Shown here: positions 1 to 10,114 of the stretch, piece after piece
How positions within the stretch are numbered: the first letter of the stretch is position 1
Layout of the letters: every line of letters begins with the position of its first letter
From: Diaporthe sp. PMI_573
Lineage: Eukaryota; Ascomycota; Sordariomycetes; Diaporthales; Diaporthaceae
Direction: 5' to 3'
DNA: 64,000 bases
Assembly: GCA_021399435.1 (NCBI GenBank)
Contig: JAJTUP010000058.1
Location: 248,001-312,000 of the forward strand
Translations under genes and position numbers: made by a program
The notes under the pieces: model-generated
Seen by the model: the letters and a program-made list of their open reading frames with translations, nothing else
Database searches by the model: none
What the model was told of the DNA's origin: nothing

Positions 1-337
1 GCCTCGGCGTCGAGCGGCTGGCAGCCTTATGTACCCGGCTCTCGCCGCTGGTGCGAAAGGACCACGCATGCTTCGGTCAGTTCACAAGAGGCGTAGAGCC
101 GTGGCGTACTAAGGGGAGGGGGTTTATATTCTTCATTATTGTCGTCGCCCTCTTTAAAGCGTGAGAGGAACGAGATGTGAAGCAGTGCCCTTTTACGCCT
201 TTGATCAACCTTTGCAATGCTCTAAGTGCAGTATGGACAGAGCTCGGTACTTTGCCAGAATTGAGCTAAGTACTTGTAAAATATATTATATAGGGCGGCT
301 GGACTTTCAATTGGATTTTAAAGTTGGCAGTGGCCGC
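1..337. other. Left edge without a recognisable gene
   Basis: No convincing gene is visible. The third forward frame is open from the window edge to about position 166 and could be the tail of a gene lying to the left, but its residues match no family that I recognise. Confidence 0.3.
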
Positions 338-556
338 CGTCTTCTTCGAGCCCTCAATCGACTCCCTACGAGGGCTGTAGGAAACCGTCACCGCTGCACA
401 TACGGCGCGCATCATCTTCTCGTACCACATACGCTTCTGCTTTAGACGCTCAATCTTTGCGTCAATAGCACGACGCTTCTCCTCAGCAGCCTCGAGCTTA
501 GACTCTATCGACTGGTGTTGCTGCCCAATCCTCCTCAGTTCAGCAGCGCTGACCCC
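338..556 (-). pseudogene. Coiled-coil repeat remnant
   Basis: The reverse strand reads an uninterrupted, strongly charged heptad-like stretch of about 70 residues, with a core resembling IESKLEAAEEKRRAIDAKIE followed by RLKQKRMWYEKM. This alternation of Glu/Lys/Arg with regularly spaced Leu and Ile is the C-terminal coiled coil seen in many dispersed hypothetical proteins of filamentous fungi, which are often transposon-associated. No start codon or upstream domain survives, so I read it as a relic. The family assignment is inference from composition and pattern. Confidence 0.35.
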
Positions 557-1089
557 CTAAACGTCGCAACGGGAACAACCAAGGCTGATATACTCCAAAT
601 AAACCCCCTTAGGACCATAGAATACATTTGCGATTCATCCTACTAAAACGCTCATTCACTGCCAGACTCGTTGCCAGAGTAGTGTTCTGCCCCAATTCCC
701 TCGTCCCCATCCAGGTTACCGCCCCTTGGATTGTCACTAATGTCATCAATATCTTCCTCTTTAGTGCCATCGCTCTCATTGAATATGAGATACGGTTGTT
801 CGCAGATAAATGCAGGTTTAAATCTAGACATAATTCGGCTCCGGTGCAAAAACTCGCCTCTAGCAGTACTCGAGCCCGTCTTGGCAGGAAATGGACCATA
901 CAGAAGCGTAGAGTCGCTCCCTTGCACTGGTGAATACTTCCAAGGCCGATTGACTAGCGCGGATGGTCGAGAGTACGTCTTTATCAGTTATTCGTGCTAG
1001 GTGGGATGATGATTGTAAGGTCGCTCGGTTTTGACTCTAGTCCCACACAGTCAAGTAATTGTCGTTTTTGAATAATCACGGCAGGTTTT
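557..1089. other. No supported gene
   Basis: Several overlapping open frames cover positions 609-1000 on both strands, but none shows a domain, an intron pattern or a consistent frame. I see nothing functional here. Confidence 0.3.
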
Positions 1090-1284
1090 TCAATCGCTAA
1101 CAGGCGTAGGGTATCTACATGGGCCACATTTGCCTTCGAAAACTTGCTCCAGAGTCTCGGACGTGGCAGCATTGACGGTGCAATCCGTACCGCGGACAGC
1201 TGCGGCAGCACATCGCGTAATGATTTCCTCCTGGACAGTTTCAGTCTCGCAATTTTCGCACAAATGTTGTTTCCAGTTGCACAT
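1090..1284 (-). CDS. Small cysteine-rich hypothetical protein
   Basis: This is a 64-residue frame with seven cysteines. Two form a CxxC pair near the N-terminus (LCENC) and two more form a CxxC pair near the C-terminus (KCGPC), a spacing that could bind one zinc ion. A longer overlapping frame (984-1370) starts upstream but is less cysteine-patterned. No signal peptide is evident. It may be a real small zinc-binding protein, an exon of a larger broken gene, or chance. I do not recognise the family. Confidence 0.22.
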   Translation of the reverse strand: MCNWKQHLCENCETETVQEEIITRCAAAAVRGTDCTVNAATSETLEQVFEGKCGPCRYPTPVSD

Positions 1285-2069
1285 CTTGGTACTCCAGTTT
1301 CTCGGTCTGTATGTATAGTATTCATTGAGACCACTGAGTCGTCAATCGAGAATAAAGTTTCCGGGATCAATGATTGACGGAACTCTCCAGCTCACAGGCG
1401 CGCCGAAATGCGAATCAGCCCACGACTGCGCGACGCGGCTAAGAGTGCGACTATATACAAATGTTTGCCCTCAGTCTGTCTAAAGAAATTACCATTCAAT
1501 CCGACGTGCTGTATGTAGAGTACTGTGCATACAATAAGGAGTATTGATATAAGTAGCATATCACAGAACGACAGAAAAACGATTTACGTACAAAAGAACT
1601 GGTACTTTAAACATACAACATTTCTCTATCCTTGAATCAATTCATCATGTTTACAAAAGTCCAGTAGCGTACTGTACTATGGTCTGCAGCAAGTTGGGCT
1701 TGACATATCAATTTCACGAAGTGGCCCGACCCCTTTTCAAACGTCGCCGGGGTGAGTGGGTATTATACACACACACACACACACAATCAATTAACGCCCG
1801 GCGGGTCTGACCCGAAAGGGCAACTATTACTCATCTACTAGTACATTTCTAAAGTTGTCTCTTAGTCTCCTCAAAGCCCGTGCGCCTTCCGTTTCCGGCT
1901 TATGTCCTCTCCTCATCTATCCTCCACTTGCGGATTCCCGTGGGTTAGTGGTTAGCAAGCCAGCTTGAAGGCCATTCTCCAAGTGTCCAACGTCCTATTC
2001 TCGGCGGTTGAAGCGTGCTTACTGGGCGTGGCACGAGGTGATTGAGGTTGGTCGGGTTAGTATGTTTGT
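1285..2069. other. AT-rich intergenic sequence with a CA microsatellite
   Basis: No gene is seen. Positions 1767-1785 are a run of about nine AC units. The sequence near 1931-1980 has a D-arm-like look but does not fold as a complete tRNA. Confidence 0.4.
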
Positions 2070-2475
2070 TCAGGGGGTTCCGTTCTGTGATTGGTCCGCA
2101 TCTAGGCGACCCGTAGCGGTTGCAAACCGTATCGTTGCGCGCACTGCGTCCATGTTCGGGGTCCAGCTCTTATCGTCTGATGGCGACTTCCCTCCCAGGA
2201 AGAAAGAGAGGTTGCTTCGGTGGGTTTCTGTACATTGGAGCATCTCTGCTCGGTGCCTTGTCCATTGTGTGCATCGGAAAAGGAAGTGTTCTACCGTTTC
2301 TCTTGCCTGGTTGCATGCACATTGGTCTGAGGACGTTGCTTTGATCCGGTACAGGTATGTGTTGAGTCTGCCCATACTTGTCCTGAGTTGAGCGAGCATG
2401 CTCGCCTCTTTCCATGTGAGTCGGTCGTACAGCTTACGCGTGTGATGGCCACGTCTCTGCGCAGCCTTTGTGCGT
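2070..2475 (-). mobile_element. 5'-truncated Tad-type LINE, C-terminal end of ORF2
   Basis: The reverse-strand frame ends the reverse transcriptase/RNase H polyprotein of a Tad1-clade non-LTR retrotransposon. Typical signatures are HTRKLYDRLTWKEAS, LAQLRTSMGRLNTYL, the zinc-knuckle-like block CACNQARETVEHFLFRC, and the closing LSFFLGGKSPSD and WTPNMDAVRATI. The readable frame runs upstream of the first methionine (2399) to about 2475, where an unrelated glucanase fragment begins on the other strand. Losing everything 5' of this point is the usual outcome of incomplete target-primed reverse transcription. It cannot move autonomously. Confidence 0.8.
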
Positions 2476-2706
2476 TCAACACTACTTCTGGATGATGGCG
2501 AGGTTACTCCGGGCCTCAGAAGCTCGTCCTATTACGCAGCAGATATTACGCACCAGTACGCTCGAGTAATACATAATAATCTCCTACCTGACGGCACGGG
2601 CGGGGCATACGCCTTTCCATTTGACGATGTTGATGCAGGTGGGGAAAATGAGGCTGGACTTTTTGCTGTTGAAAATCCATTGTCGATTGAGATAACAATT
2701 CGCTAG
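2473..2706 (+). pseudogene. C-terminal fragment of a GH64 beta-1,3-glucanase
   Basis: The frame reads the end of a glycoside hydrolase family 64 (thaumatin-like-fold, laminaripentaose-producing) beta-1,3-glucanase: STLLLDDGEVTPG, then SSYYAADITHQYARVIHNN, then GGAYAFPFDDVDAGG and a final beta strand before the stop. The motif YAFPFDDV followed by a Gly/Glu-rich loop is characteristic of the family's C-terminus. Full-length enzymes are several hundred residues, and only about 78 remain. The fragment begins where the truncated LINE ends, so the gene appears to have been broken there. No 5' half is visible on the far side of the LINE. Confidence 0.6.
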
Positions 2707-4010
2707 GATGGTATATGTTGAATCATTTTAAGGAATTGTCGTGTCGTTTGCGGGTCATCGTATATTAAAGCATCGAAAAGATGTTTGCCGCTGCCGTTCT
2801 TTTTAAGATTTTTAAACAGCCGGTTCTTGATCGTCAAGAATTAATATTTGTAGTTGAATCCTTAGCTGCTAGAGCTGTTCAATACCCAGTCTTGGTGGGA
2901 TAGCATCGCCATGATCGAGATCCTCGTCGTGCTGCAACACACCGTCCTAACTGGATGACTCTGATTTAATGGCACCTTGCTCCCAAAGTTCATGGAAATC
3001 AATAAAGGTTTATTCCAAGCACCGTCGCGTCTGTACTTCAAGATTGCTGCCAGTGACGCATACCTGCAATCTAATAGGGTCCAGTTTCTCTGGACTTCAT
3101 GTTCTAATCCTCCGTGGTAAAGTATGGGAAATAATGCCTCATACGTATCAATCGAAGTAGATCATTTATTGCCAGTATTCTGGTACTGTATATTCGTAAA
3201 GCTTCTGCCTTCTCATTAGCGATCGTCTAGGATAAGCTAATTTGACTCAATTCACTTGATATTTCATTCAGTACTTTAGAAAAATGTCACCACCCTTAAA
3301 TACAATCTGTTCTTGCTAGCAGGCCTTGGATAGTGTGAAAAAGTCTAATAAAGTTGTTATAAAGTACTGGTATAAGTGCTGTCCTTTTGTGAAAAGATAA
3401 AGTTCGCACGTACGTAGTCTGGTCAGTATCCCGCATATGTACTGTAGCATGTGCTTTTACAGTATACACTAGTTCAATAATACTGCAAGGAGTACGAAGA
3501 TGGAAATAAATTAGCTACGGAAGTACTATGCCGAAAGGCCGGCTCGTTAATGTTGTTAATTTGTAGCTTCCATAAAGATGACCTACGTTTCAAAGAGGAC
3601 TTCCACGTAATTCTTACATCTCAAGCACATCTTTCCTTGGACCGGATATTTGAGGCACAAGAGGAAGAGACGGAGTATTTTGTCTCAACAGATCCCGCAG
3701 GGAATACAATTTTAGCATACAGTGGGAACCGAAATCAGTGTCCAGCGTCCTGTCTGTTGAATCTTTCTGAAAAGCGGGTAAGTGTGGGGCCTAGGGGCTT
3801 ACACAGTGCCAAGCGTCAAACAAAGTACTCTTCGACAAGTGTCAATAAACAAAACGCTTACTGCCTGAGGCAGCAACCACAGACGGCAACCAGACTTTCA
3901 AAGCAGAGCTTCCAGTTAAACAAATCTGTCTGTTTTGAGACAGTGATGTGTCCTTCTTACTGACAGTGCTGTATACGATATGTATAACAATGATGCTATC
4001 TAAATTATAG
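2707..4010. other. AT-rich sequence, one unassigned open frame
   Basis: Most of this stretch has no coding signal. A 137-codon forward frame at 3550-3963 has a plausible composition, but it lacks any domain and lies in AT-rich sequence. I regard it as unproven. Confidence 0.3.
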
Positions 4011-4700
4011 TCATTCCTGCAATTTCCCATATGCCCCCTCCAGCAAATCTAGTGAGATTAAACGATCTGGGTCATCTTCTGCTAATAGGCCCTTTCCAAG
4101 TTCGACCACATGCTCGAGAATCTCTATCGCCTCCTTGATCCGCCGGTCATCAAGGTAGGCCCTTGCAAGCTCGTGTTCTGAAGCGAGTCGGGAATCATCC
4201 TCCTCTCGGAGCGTCCTCTTTTGGACCTTAACCACATGCTCAAACATCCCTATCGCCTCCTTGATCCGCCGGTCATCAAGGTAGGCGCTTGCAAGCGCGT
4301 GTTCTGAAGTGAGTCGGGAATGATCCTCCTCTCGGAGCGTCCTCTTTCGGACCTCAACCACATGCTCGAGAATCTCCATCGCCTCCTTGATCCGCCGGTC
4401 ATCCAGGTAGGCGCTTGCAAGCTCGTGTTCTGAAGTGAGTCGGGAATGATCCTCCTCTCGGAGCGTCCTCTTTCGGACCTCAACCACATGCTCGAGAATC
4501 TCCATCAGGCACCAGCTTAGCCCCTGCGGTCGACCGTCCGCGATGTTGGCAAAGCTTGTGTGCAGATATCCGCGGACCGTGGTAGAAGTGAATGTCCTGT
4601 GCAGATGAGACACTTTGCGGTTCCTAGTGCCTCTCATTTTCATTGTGCGAGCTACATGCCCACAGCTGAGGATCAAACCCAAGCAGATGAAGGATCCCAT
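4011..4700 (-). pseudogene. TPR-repeat fragment of a probable NLR-type protein
   Basis: Residues from about 66 onward (genomic 4505 to 4011) are nearly four tandem 42-residue tetratricopeptide repeats of the kinesin-light-chain type. Each carries EILEHVVEVRKRTL, EEDHSRLTSEHELASAYLDD and RRIKEA. In fungi such arrays are the ligand-sensing C-termini of NB-ARC/NACHT STAND proteins. The first two units are almost identical at the DNA level (126-bp period). No nucleotide-binding domain lies upstream; the first 65 residues are unlike TPR and probably not part of the original gene. The last unit is degenerate and ends naturally (GAYGKLQE). I read it as a detached repeat domain. Confidence 0.6.
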
Positions 4701-5494
4701 CTCCTGTCCCTACGTCGTCACCCACCCCTACTCTATCACCAGCCCCTGTTCGATATCACGAACCTCCGGATGAGTTCGTACAGGACCGTATCACCTACGT
4801 GAAACGCGCGACAATTGCAAAGAAGGGATTTCGTCTAGGTTCATCACACATCTGGAAGTATGGCCTCCAATACATTCGAGGTAGCGATAAGAAAGAGGTG
4901 TATTACTGTCACGAGTGTACGGTTGGAAAGAACAAGCAAGAATTGTTTGTTATCAATGGCACTTCTAGGGTCAGAAATCACGTGGAACAGAAGCACCAGA
5001 TTGATCCCCAGAGTGGTATCAAGAAACATAGTTCGACACGGAAGTCTGTATTGGATCAGCAGAAGAGCGCGGCTGCTACTAATACCTTCTTCTGGAAAGA
5101 TTCAATTGAGAAGTTCAAAGAGCTTCTAATTCGTTGGATTGTGTACTGCCATATTGCTTTCTTTCAATTAGAAAATCAGTATTTCCGAGAACTACTCTTC
5201 TTTTTAAATCCGGCACTCCTCAACCACCTCCCCAAGGCAGCGAAAACTATTCGAAACTGGGTTATGGACGCCTTTCTGTCGAAGAAGCAACGGCTCAGAG
5301 AGGACCTCCAGCGCTCGCGGAGTAGAATCTCCATCTCCTTTGATCTCTGGACTTCGCCAAACCCTTACGCTATTCTAGGCGTCGTCGCCATGTGGATAGA
5401 CACTGCTGGCAAGCGACAAACGACCGTTTTAGGTATACGACGTACCCGCCCACTCAAGCCGCAAGGCCATGACATTCTGAAAAACACAAGGTGA
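4690..5494 (+). pseudogene. N-terminal half of a hAT transposase
   Basis: The frame runs from a proline-rich leader (before 4799) into a BED-type zinc finger, seen as YYCHECTVGK with a downstream HVEQKH. After this come the fungal hAT blocks FKELLIRWIVYCHIAFFQLE and FLNPALLNHLPKAAKTIRNW, and the start of the RNase H-like fold at ISISFDLWTSPNPYAILGVV. It stops at 5494, so the rest of the catalytic core and the hAT dimerisation region are missing. It is unrelated in detail to the two complete hAT copies further right. Downstream sequence is pogo-derived, so the 3' part was lost by deletion or nested insertion. Confidence 0.75.
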
Positions 5495-5667
5495 AATCAC
5501 GTTAGTCGTCTTTTGGCAGGGGACACCCAAAGATGTAAATACTGCCCTCAATATAGCGTTCTAGCAGATTCGTCTGGCTCGATGGAAATGACGAAATCAA
5601 GTATAAGCAGGTCCGAACAAATCTGTCAACAATACAGAACCAATGGGTTATCACGACTCGCAGTCGC

Positions 5668-5847
5668 CTGGGAATCCTCAATACTAAGTGCCCCTCCAAG
5701 CTGTACCCGACTTCTTTTAGCTCTCCGGCGCTTGGCAAGCCCAATATTAGGTACGGACCCGATCATTCAAAAGAGTGATCTGATGCGCCATTGCTTGTGC
5801 ACCCTTTGTGAACTTTTCAACTGCCTGGATAATTGGTGTAGATGCAA
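5668..5847 (-). repeat. Degraded pogo-element segment, second copy at 49.9 kb
   Basis: This segment is highly similar to positions 49881-50068 in the same orientation. The shared stretch includes the coding tail that reads as a basic AKRRRAK region at the better copy. Here the segment has lost a short piece and several bases, and no long frame survives. Confidence 0.7.
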
Positions 5848-6296
5848 GCAGGCGTTCTCGCGCGGTCAGTTACTTTATTATGTACGGATTATGCTGGTGC
5901 AGATACGCCGTTAAATCCGTTAAAAAGCGCCAGTCAAGGCCTTCACGAGAGTGAAATCGGAGATCTGCAGCATAATTGGGGTCGTAGAAATAGAACTGCG
6001 CGAACTGCGGGGGAACGCCGGCCATCCTACGTGATTAAGGCAACTAGAGGAACTAGCCCCTAAATATATAGAGATTGTATAGCGACGGAATGCCTCCGGT
6101 TGTGGTCTCTCTATCTCTCCTGCATGTATATTGTGGGGTTCCTCCCACCAGCCCTGCCACTACAAGCTGCGCAGCCACAATTTTAGCACGCCCTTGGGGC
6201 TAAAGGTTGTCTCTAAAGCCCGAACCCTTTAACAGAACAAAGGACAACTCTTAACGATTCCTCATTAAGCTCCGAGCTTATGTTATCCACTATGAT
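5848..6296. other. No supported gene
   Basis: Short unconnected frames only; I see nothing recognisable. Confidence 0.4.
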
Positions 6297-6840
6297 GGAC
6301 AGGTATGACAAAGTACTTTTCGCTGGAAGCCGACTCACAAAGAGTGCTCTCAACTAGTTCAAGCCAGTTATGAGGGACTACCTAGAAAACACTCCTCAGA
6401 ACCGCGAAGCCAAGACTACTGAGGTCTTCGGCAACTACGAAAACTTTGTCAAGGCCATCAAGGAAACCTTCGGAGACCCCGACGAAGAACGAACCCCAGA
6501 AAGAGAATTGACCCAACTCAAGCAGCGAGGATCAGCATCGGAATAGGCTTCGAAATCCCGACAGATCGCCTCCAAGCCCGATTGGAGCGATGAACCATTT
6601 ACGAACCTCTACTATAGCGGTCTCAAAGGAGTTAAGGACGAACTCGCCAAGCTCGACTGTACGAGCGAAGATGTGAAAAGCGGACCAAACAACCAGCTCA
6701 GTACCGCCAAGGCAAGCCACGATCCACCGCATACAGAACTAATAGCGGACCAATAGAACTGGATGCCACAATCGGGGAAGACAGCAAGGACAAGGACAAA
6801 TGTTACAATTACAGCAAGTCACACCAAGGAACCGGCTTAA
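6297..6840 (+). pseudogene. Ty3/gypsy gag fragment with RIP-like stops
   Basis: One forward frame reads a retrotransposon gag region: DRYDKVLFAGSRLTKSALN, a stop, FKPVMRDYLENTPQNRE, NYENFVKAIKETFGDPDEER, a second stop, QIASKPDWS, and GLKGVKDELAKLD. It then reaches a zinc-knuckle relic CYNYSKSH in which the second Cys codon has become TAC. The first stop is TAG where the family has Trp. TGG-to-TAG and TGC-to-TAC are both G-to-A changes, as RIP would give. The rest of the element is absent. Confidence 0.75.
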
Positions 6841-7148
6841 CAGCTTCACTGCCTTAGAGGGGTCATCACTAATTAAGCATGAACGGCTATTTCTGTACGG
6901 AGCACCACTCTTGTCACCTAACGCTCGCTGTGGCGACTTGCTCTACCTGCTCCACCATGTGCGGATAACGTGCTAAAGCAAGAATAAATGTGCTGTTCAG
7001 TCACGCAGCAGAGCGTGGGCTTAGCTGACAAATAATATAGAATCAACTAGAAAATACCAGAAACGGAAATAAGAACTGTATATTTTGCACAACCTCCCAG
7101 ACCCTTAGGTGATGACAAATCTAAATCAAAAATGTGGTGATTGTTGAT
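6841..7148. other. No supported gene
   Basis: This is intergenic sequence downstream of the WD40-repeat gene on the reverse strand. No feature is seen. Confidence 0.4.
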
Positions 7149-8056
7149 TCATTCTAAAACAGCGGAGATTTTATCAGTATCCCAGATCTTTACCATCTCG
7201 TCGTCCGACCCTGATGCCACACGCCTACCGTCGGGCGAGAAGGCGACCGAGCTAACTAAACTGCTATGGCCCTTAAGTGTTGTGAGGCAGGCGCCGCTAT
7301 CAGCCTCCCAGATCTTAACCGTCTCATCATCCGACCCTGATGCCACATACCTACCGTCGGGTGAGAAGGCAACTGAGTTAACCCACCCGCTATAGCCCTT
7401 AAGCGTTATAAGGCAGGCGCTGCTATCAGCCTCCCAGATCTTAACCATCTCATCGTTTGACCCTGATGCCACACGCCTACCATCAGGTGAGAAGGCAACC
7501 GAGTTAACCCTCTCACTATGGCCCTTGAGCGTTGTAAGGCAGGCGCCGCTATCAGTATCCCAGATCTTTACCATCTCGTCGTCCGACCCTGATGCCACAC
7601 GCCTACCGTCGGGCGAGAAGGCGACTGAGTTAACCATCCTGCTATGGCCCTTGAGTGTTATAAGGCAGGCGCCGCTATCGGCCTCCCAGATCTTAACCAT
7701 CCCATCGTTTGACCCTGATGCCACACGCCTACCATCAGGTGAGAAGGCAACCGAGTTAACCCTCTCACTATGGCCCTTGAGCGTTGTAAGGCAGGCGCCG
7801 CTATCAGTATCCCAGATCTTTACCATCTCGTCGTCCGACCCTGATGCCACACGCCTACCGTCGGGCGAGAAGGCGACCGAGTTAACCCAATTGCTATGGC
7901 CCTTAAGTATTATGAGGCAGGCGCCGCTATCGGCCTCCCAGATCTTAACCGTCTCGTCTCGCGACCCTGATACCACACGCCTACCGTCGGGCGAGAAGGC
8001 GACCGAGCTAACCCAATTGCTATGGCCCTCGAGCGTTATAAGGCAGGCGTCGCTGC
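7149..8056 (-). repeat. Seven 126-bp tandem WD40-coding units
   Basis: A 126-bp DNA period encodes one 42-residue blade per unit. Alternate units resemble each other most, for example DTDSG-type versus EADSG-type ends, which suggests duplication of a two-unit block. The array encodes exactly one seven-bladed propeller. A vestigial LTLEGHS precedes the first full unit. Confidence 0.9.
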
Positions 8057-10040
8057 TATGGCCCTCGAGCGTTAGGTCAGGCCCAGGAGTTTCTTGAGCA
8101 GATAGGGGAGGGTTAGCCTGGGTACGGCTTGAATACCCGTTACTAGAAGCTATAGATAACTGCCGCGTGCTAGCCGAATGGCCGGCTTGAGAAGAAGCCC
8201 CGCGACTGCTGGCATCGTCTTCAAAATAATCGATTTCGGCGCGGTCGAAATAATCGACCACGATGGGGTCCGCTCCGTCTTCATTATCCATGGCCTGGTA
8301 GTTATCCCAATCAAGATGGTGGATCGTTGCCCTTTGTTCGGGAGTAAGGTTCTCTTCTTCTGGTTGAGGTTCTTCGACCCATTTTAGAATCCGGGCGTGG
8401 CTGAACATTCGTATCTCGGTGGCTTCTTTGTCGTCATTTGGGTCGAGTACTGGAGCGACGTCGTTAAAGGTGCGGATTGGTTTCTTTAGGCCTGTCTGGG
8501 TTGTTGTTCGCCACGGGAGAGCATACATGGAAAAGTCGTAGATGTGTCCGAGGACGTGCTCGATGAGCTCGGGAGAGTCGGTGGGACCGTGATCGTTGCA
8601 CAGCGGGCAGTTGGTTATGCCAAAGGTTCGAAAGGATGACTTGGCCATTATGCGTTCAAAGCTTTCATCAGAGACCTGGCCTTCATGCTTTTCGTCAAGG
8701 TGAGCGATGAATGACGGCAGAGATTTAAAGACGGGACGGGTTCCTGTGCAACAGGAACATCTCCACTTTGGCGGGTGGTCGCGTAGAACGTGCTCTCTCC
8801 ATTCGTTTCGTGTGACGTAGAATCGATACGGCGTAGGGCAGTCTTCTACGATGCAGGTGTACGGGCTGATGTCGTTCTTCATGTGTTTCCTGCGTGAGTG
8901 AGTAAGGCGAAGCGATTTCAAGGGCCGGGATACTTACGCCCATAGATCTGGATCCTCAGCTTCCTCTAGTGGTAGGGCCTGGCAGCAGCAAGGACACAGC
9001 AGTGTCTTGCGTTGTGTCTGTGGTTTCTTCGCTTTTGGAAAGCGAGTAAATCTGGTGATGGTGCTGATCCGCGGCATTGTAGACTTCGCTGGTCGGGTAT
9101 ATCGGCCCCCGAGTCCTTGGTATTCACTCCCAAACGCTGAGGCCGACAACCCAGCTGTAGTACCTGTCTCGCCTTGATCGCTGGTCTCGTTTCTTTGCTT
9201 TGCGGCGGCGGTATTGATTCGCGGCACGGGGGTATTCGTTGGCTCTGCCACCGAATTAGGTATACTACCTTCTGGAATAACATGTATTGGCATGTTTTGG
9301 ACAGCGCGTGAGGCTCTGAGGACGTTGGAGTGGCGTTGGGCATATCGGAATCGGTGCCAACGTCGTAGATTGGCCTCCACTAGCCGATTCTGTATTCCTT
9401 GGAGCTCCATGCTATGAAAATCTTTTGAATAGTCTTTCGACGTGGCGGTTTCAGTCGGTCTAGACTTTATGATGCAGATAAGATGTGCTCGCAACTGGTC
9501 ACACTGCCGCTTGTCTTTCCCGGCCCTGTCGCGCTCAAAGGACATGTCGGCCTGTTGCAGCCGCGACTTCGTTCCGGACCGACGGATCGCAGAGCCAATC
9601 CACGCCAAATTGTCTGTCATCTCATCAATACCCTGCTCGGCCTCTTCGATTATGTCCTCGTCGCCATCCTCGATGGCCGCCACCTTGCCTTTCAGAAACT
9701 GCTCCAGCATGTCCAGCAGGCTGGTGACGAGGAATATATCCCTTGACCGCCCGCGGAGCCGCCAGTCCAGCGACGCCTTTCCATAAGCCAGGGCGCCCAC
9801 GCTGTCGGCCCAGAGCTTTAGGTCCGCAAATCGGATCTCGAGGTGGTTTCTGTGTTCGCCATCTAGCACGGCAATACACGACTGGAAGCGCGCGAAACAC
9901 GCGCGGGTCGCATTGCCGGCCAGCCCATCGACCTGCTTGGCCTTGTCCTGCTGCGTCGGCTCCATCGCGACGTGTTGTGACTTCTCTAGGCGTTCAGGGC
10001 GTTCGACTCGTTCTTGCGCACCTCTCTCGCTAAAAGCCAC
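7149..10040 (-). CDS. C2H2-region / WD40-repeat fusion protein
   Basis: Two exons (10040-8938 and 8889-7149) flank a 48-nt intron with a GTAAGT donor and CAG acceptor. Splicing restores LWAKHMKND without a stop and gives about 947 residues. The first ~270 residues are a helical region typical of fungal proteins preceding C2H2 fingers (RFADLKLWADSVGALA, then AIRRSG, then RRWHRFRYAQRHS). Several Cys/His pairs follow (YTCIVEDCPTPYRFYVTRNE, later WRCSCC and NCPLC). An acidic linker leads into seven 42-residue WD40 repeats (about residues 647-947), each with VNSVAFSPDGRRVASGS. Repeat-to-repeat identity is very high. Differences concentrate just after GHS and around the SGSDD/SND site, as in HET-E-type arrays. 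There is no NACHT domain. The repeats suggest a recognition role; the nuclear or binding function of the front half is unknown. Confidence 0.8.
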
Positions 10041-10114
10041 TCGACCGGTGAGGGAGGTCGAATGATTCTTGGCGGGGGTGTGTAGCGGCTCTTATGGGAG
10101 CTGAAAGCGTCGAC

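Noticed and set aside
161..445. 94-codon forward frame near the left edge
   Set aside because: It overlaps a better-supported coiled-coil reading on the opposite strand.
1925..2000. tRNA-like sequence
   Set aside because: A D-arm-like stretch is present, but no anticodon arm, T-arm and acceptor stem can be paired around it.
3550..3963. 137-codon forward frame as a gene
   Set aside because: No motif, no splice partners, and AT-rich surroundings. Composition alone is not enough.
7141..8097. Long open frames antisense to the WD40 array
   Set aside because: They repeat with the same 126-bp period and exist only because the sense strand is a conserved tandem array. They have no start context or domain.
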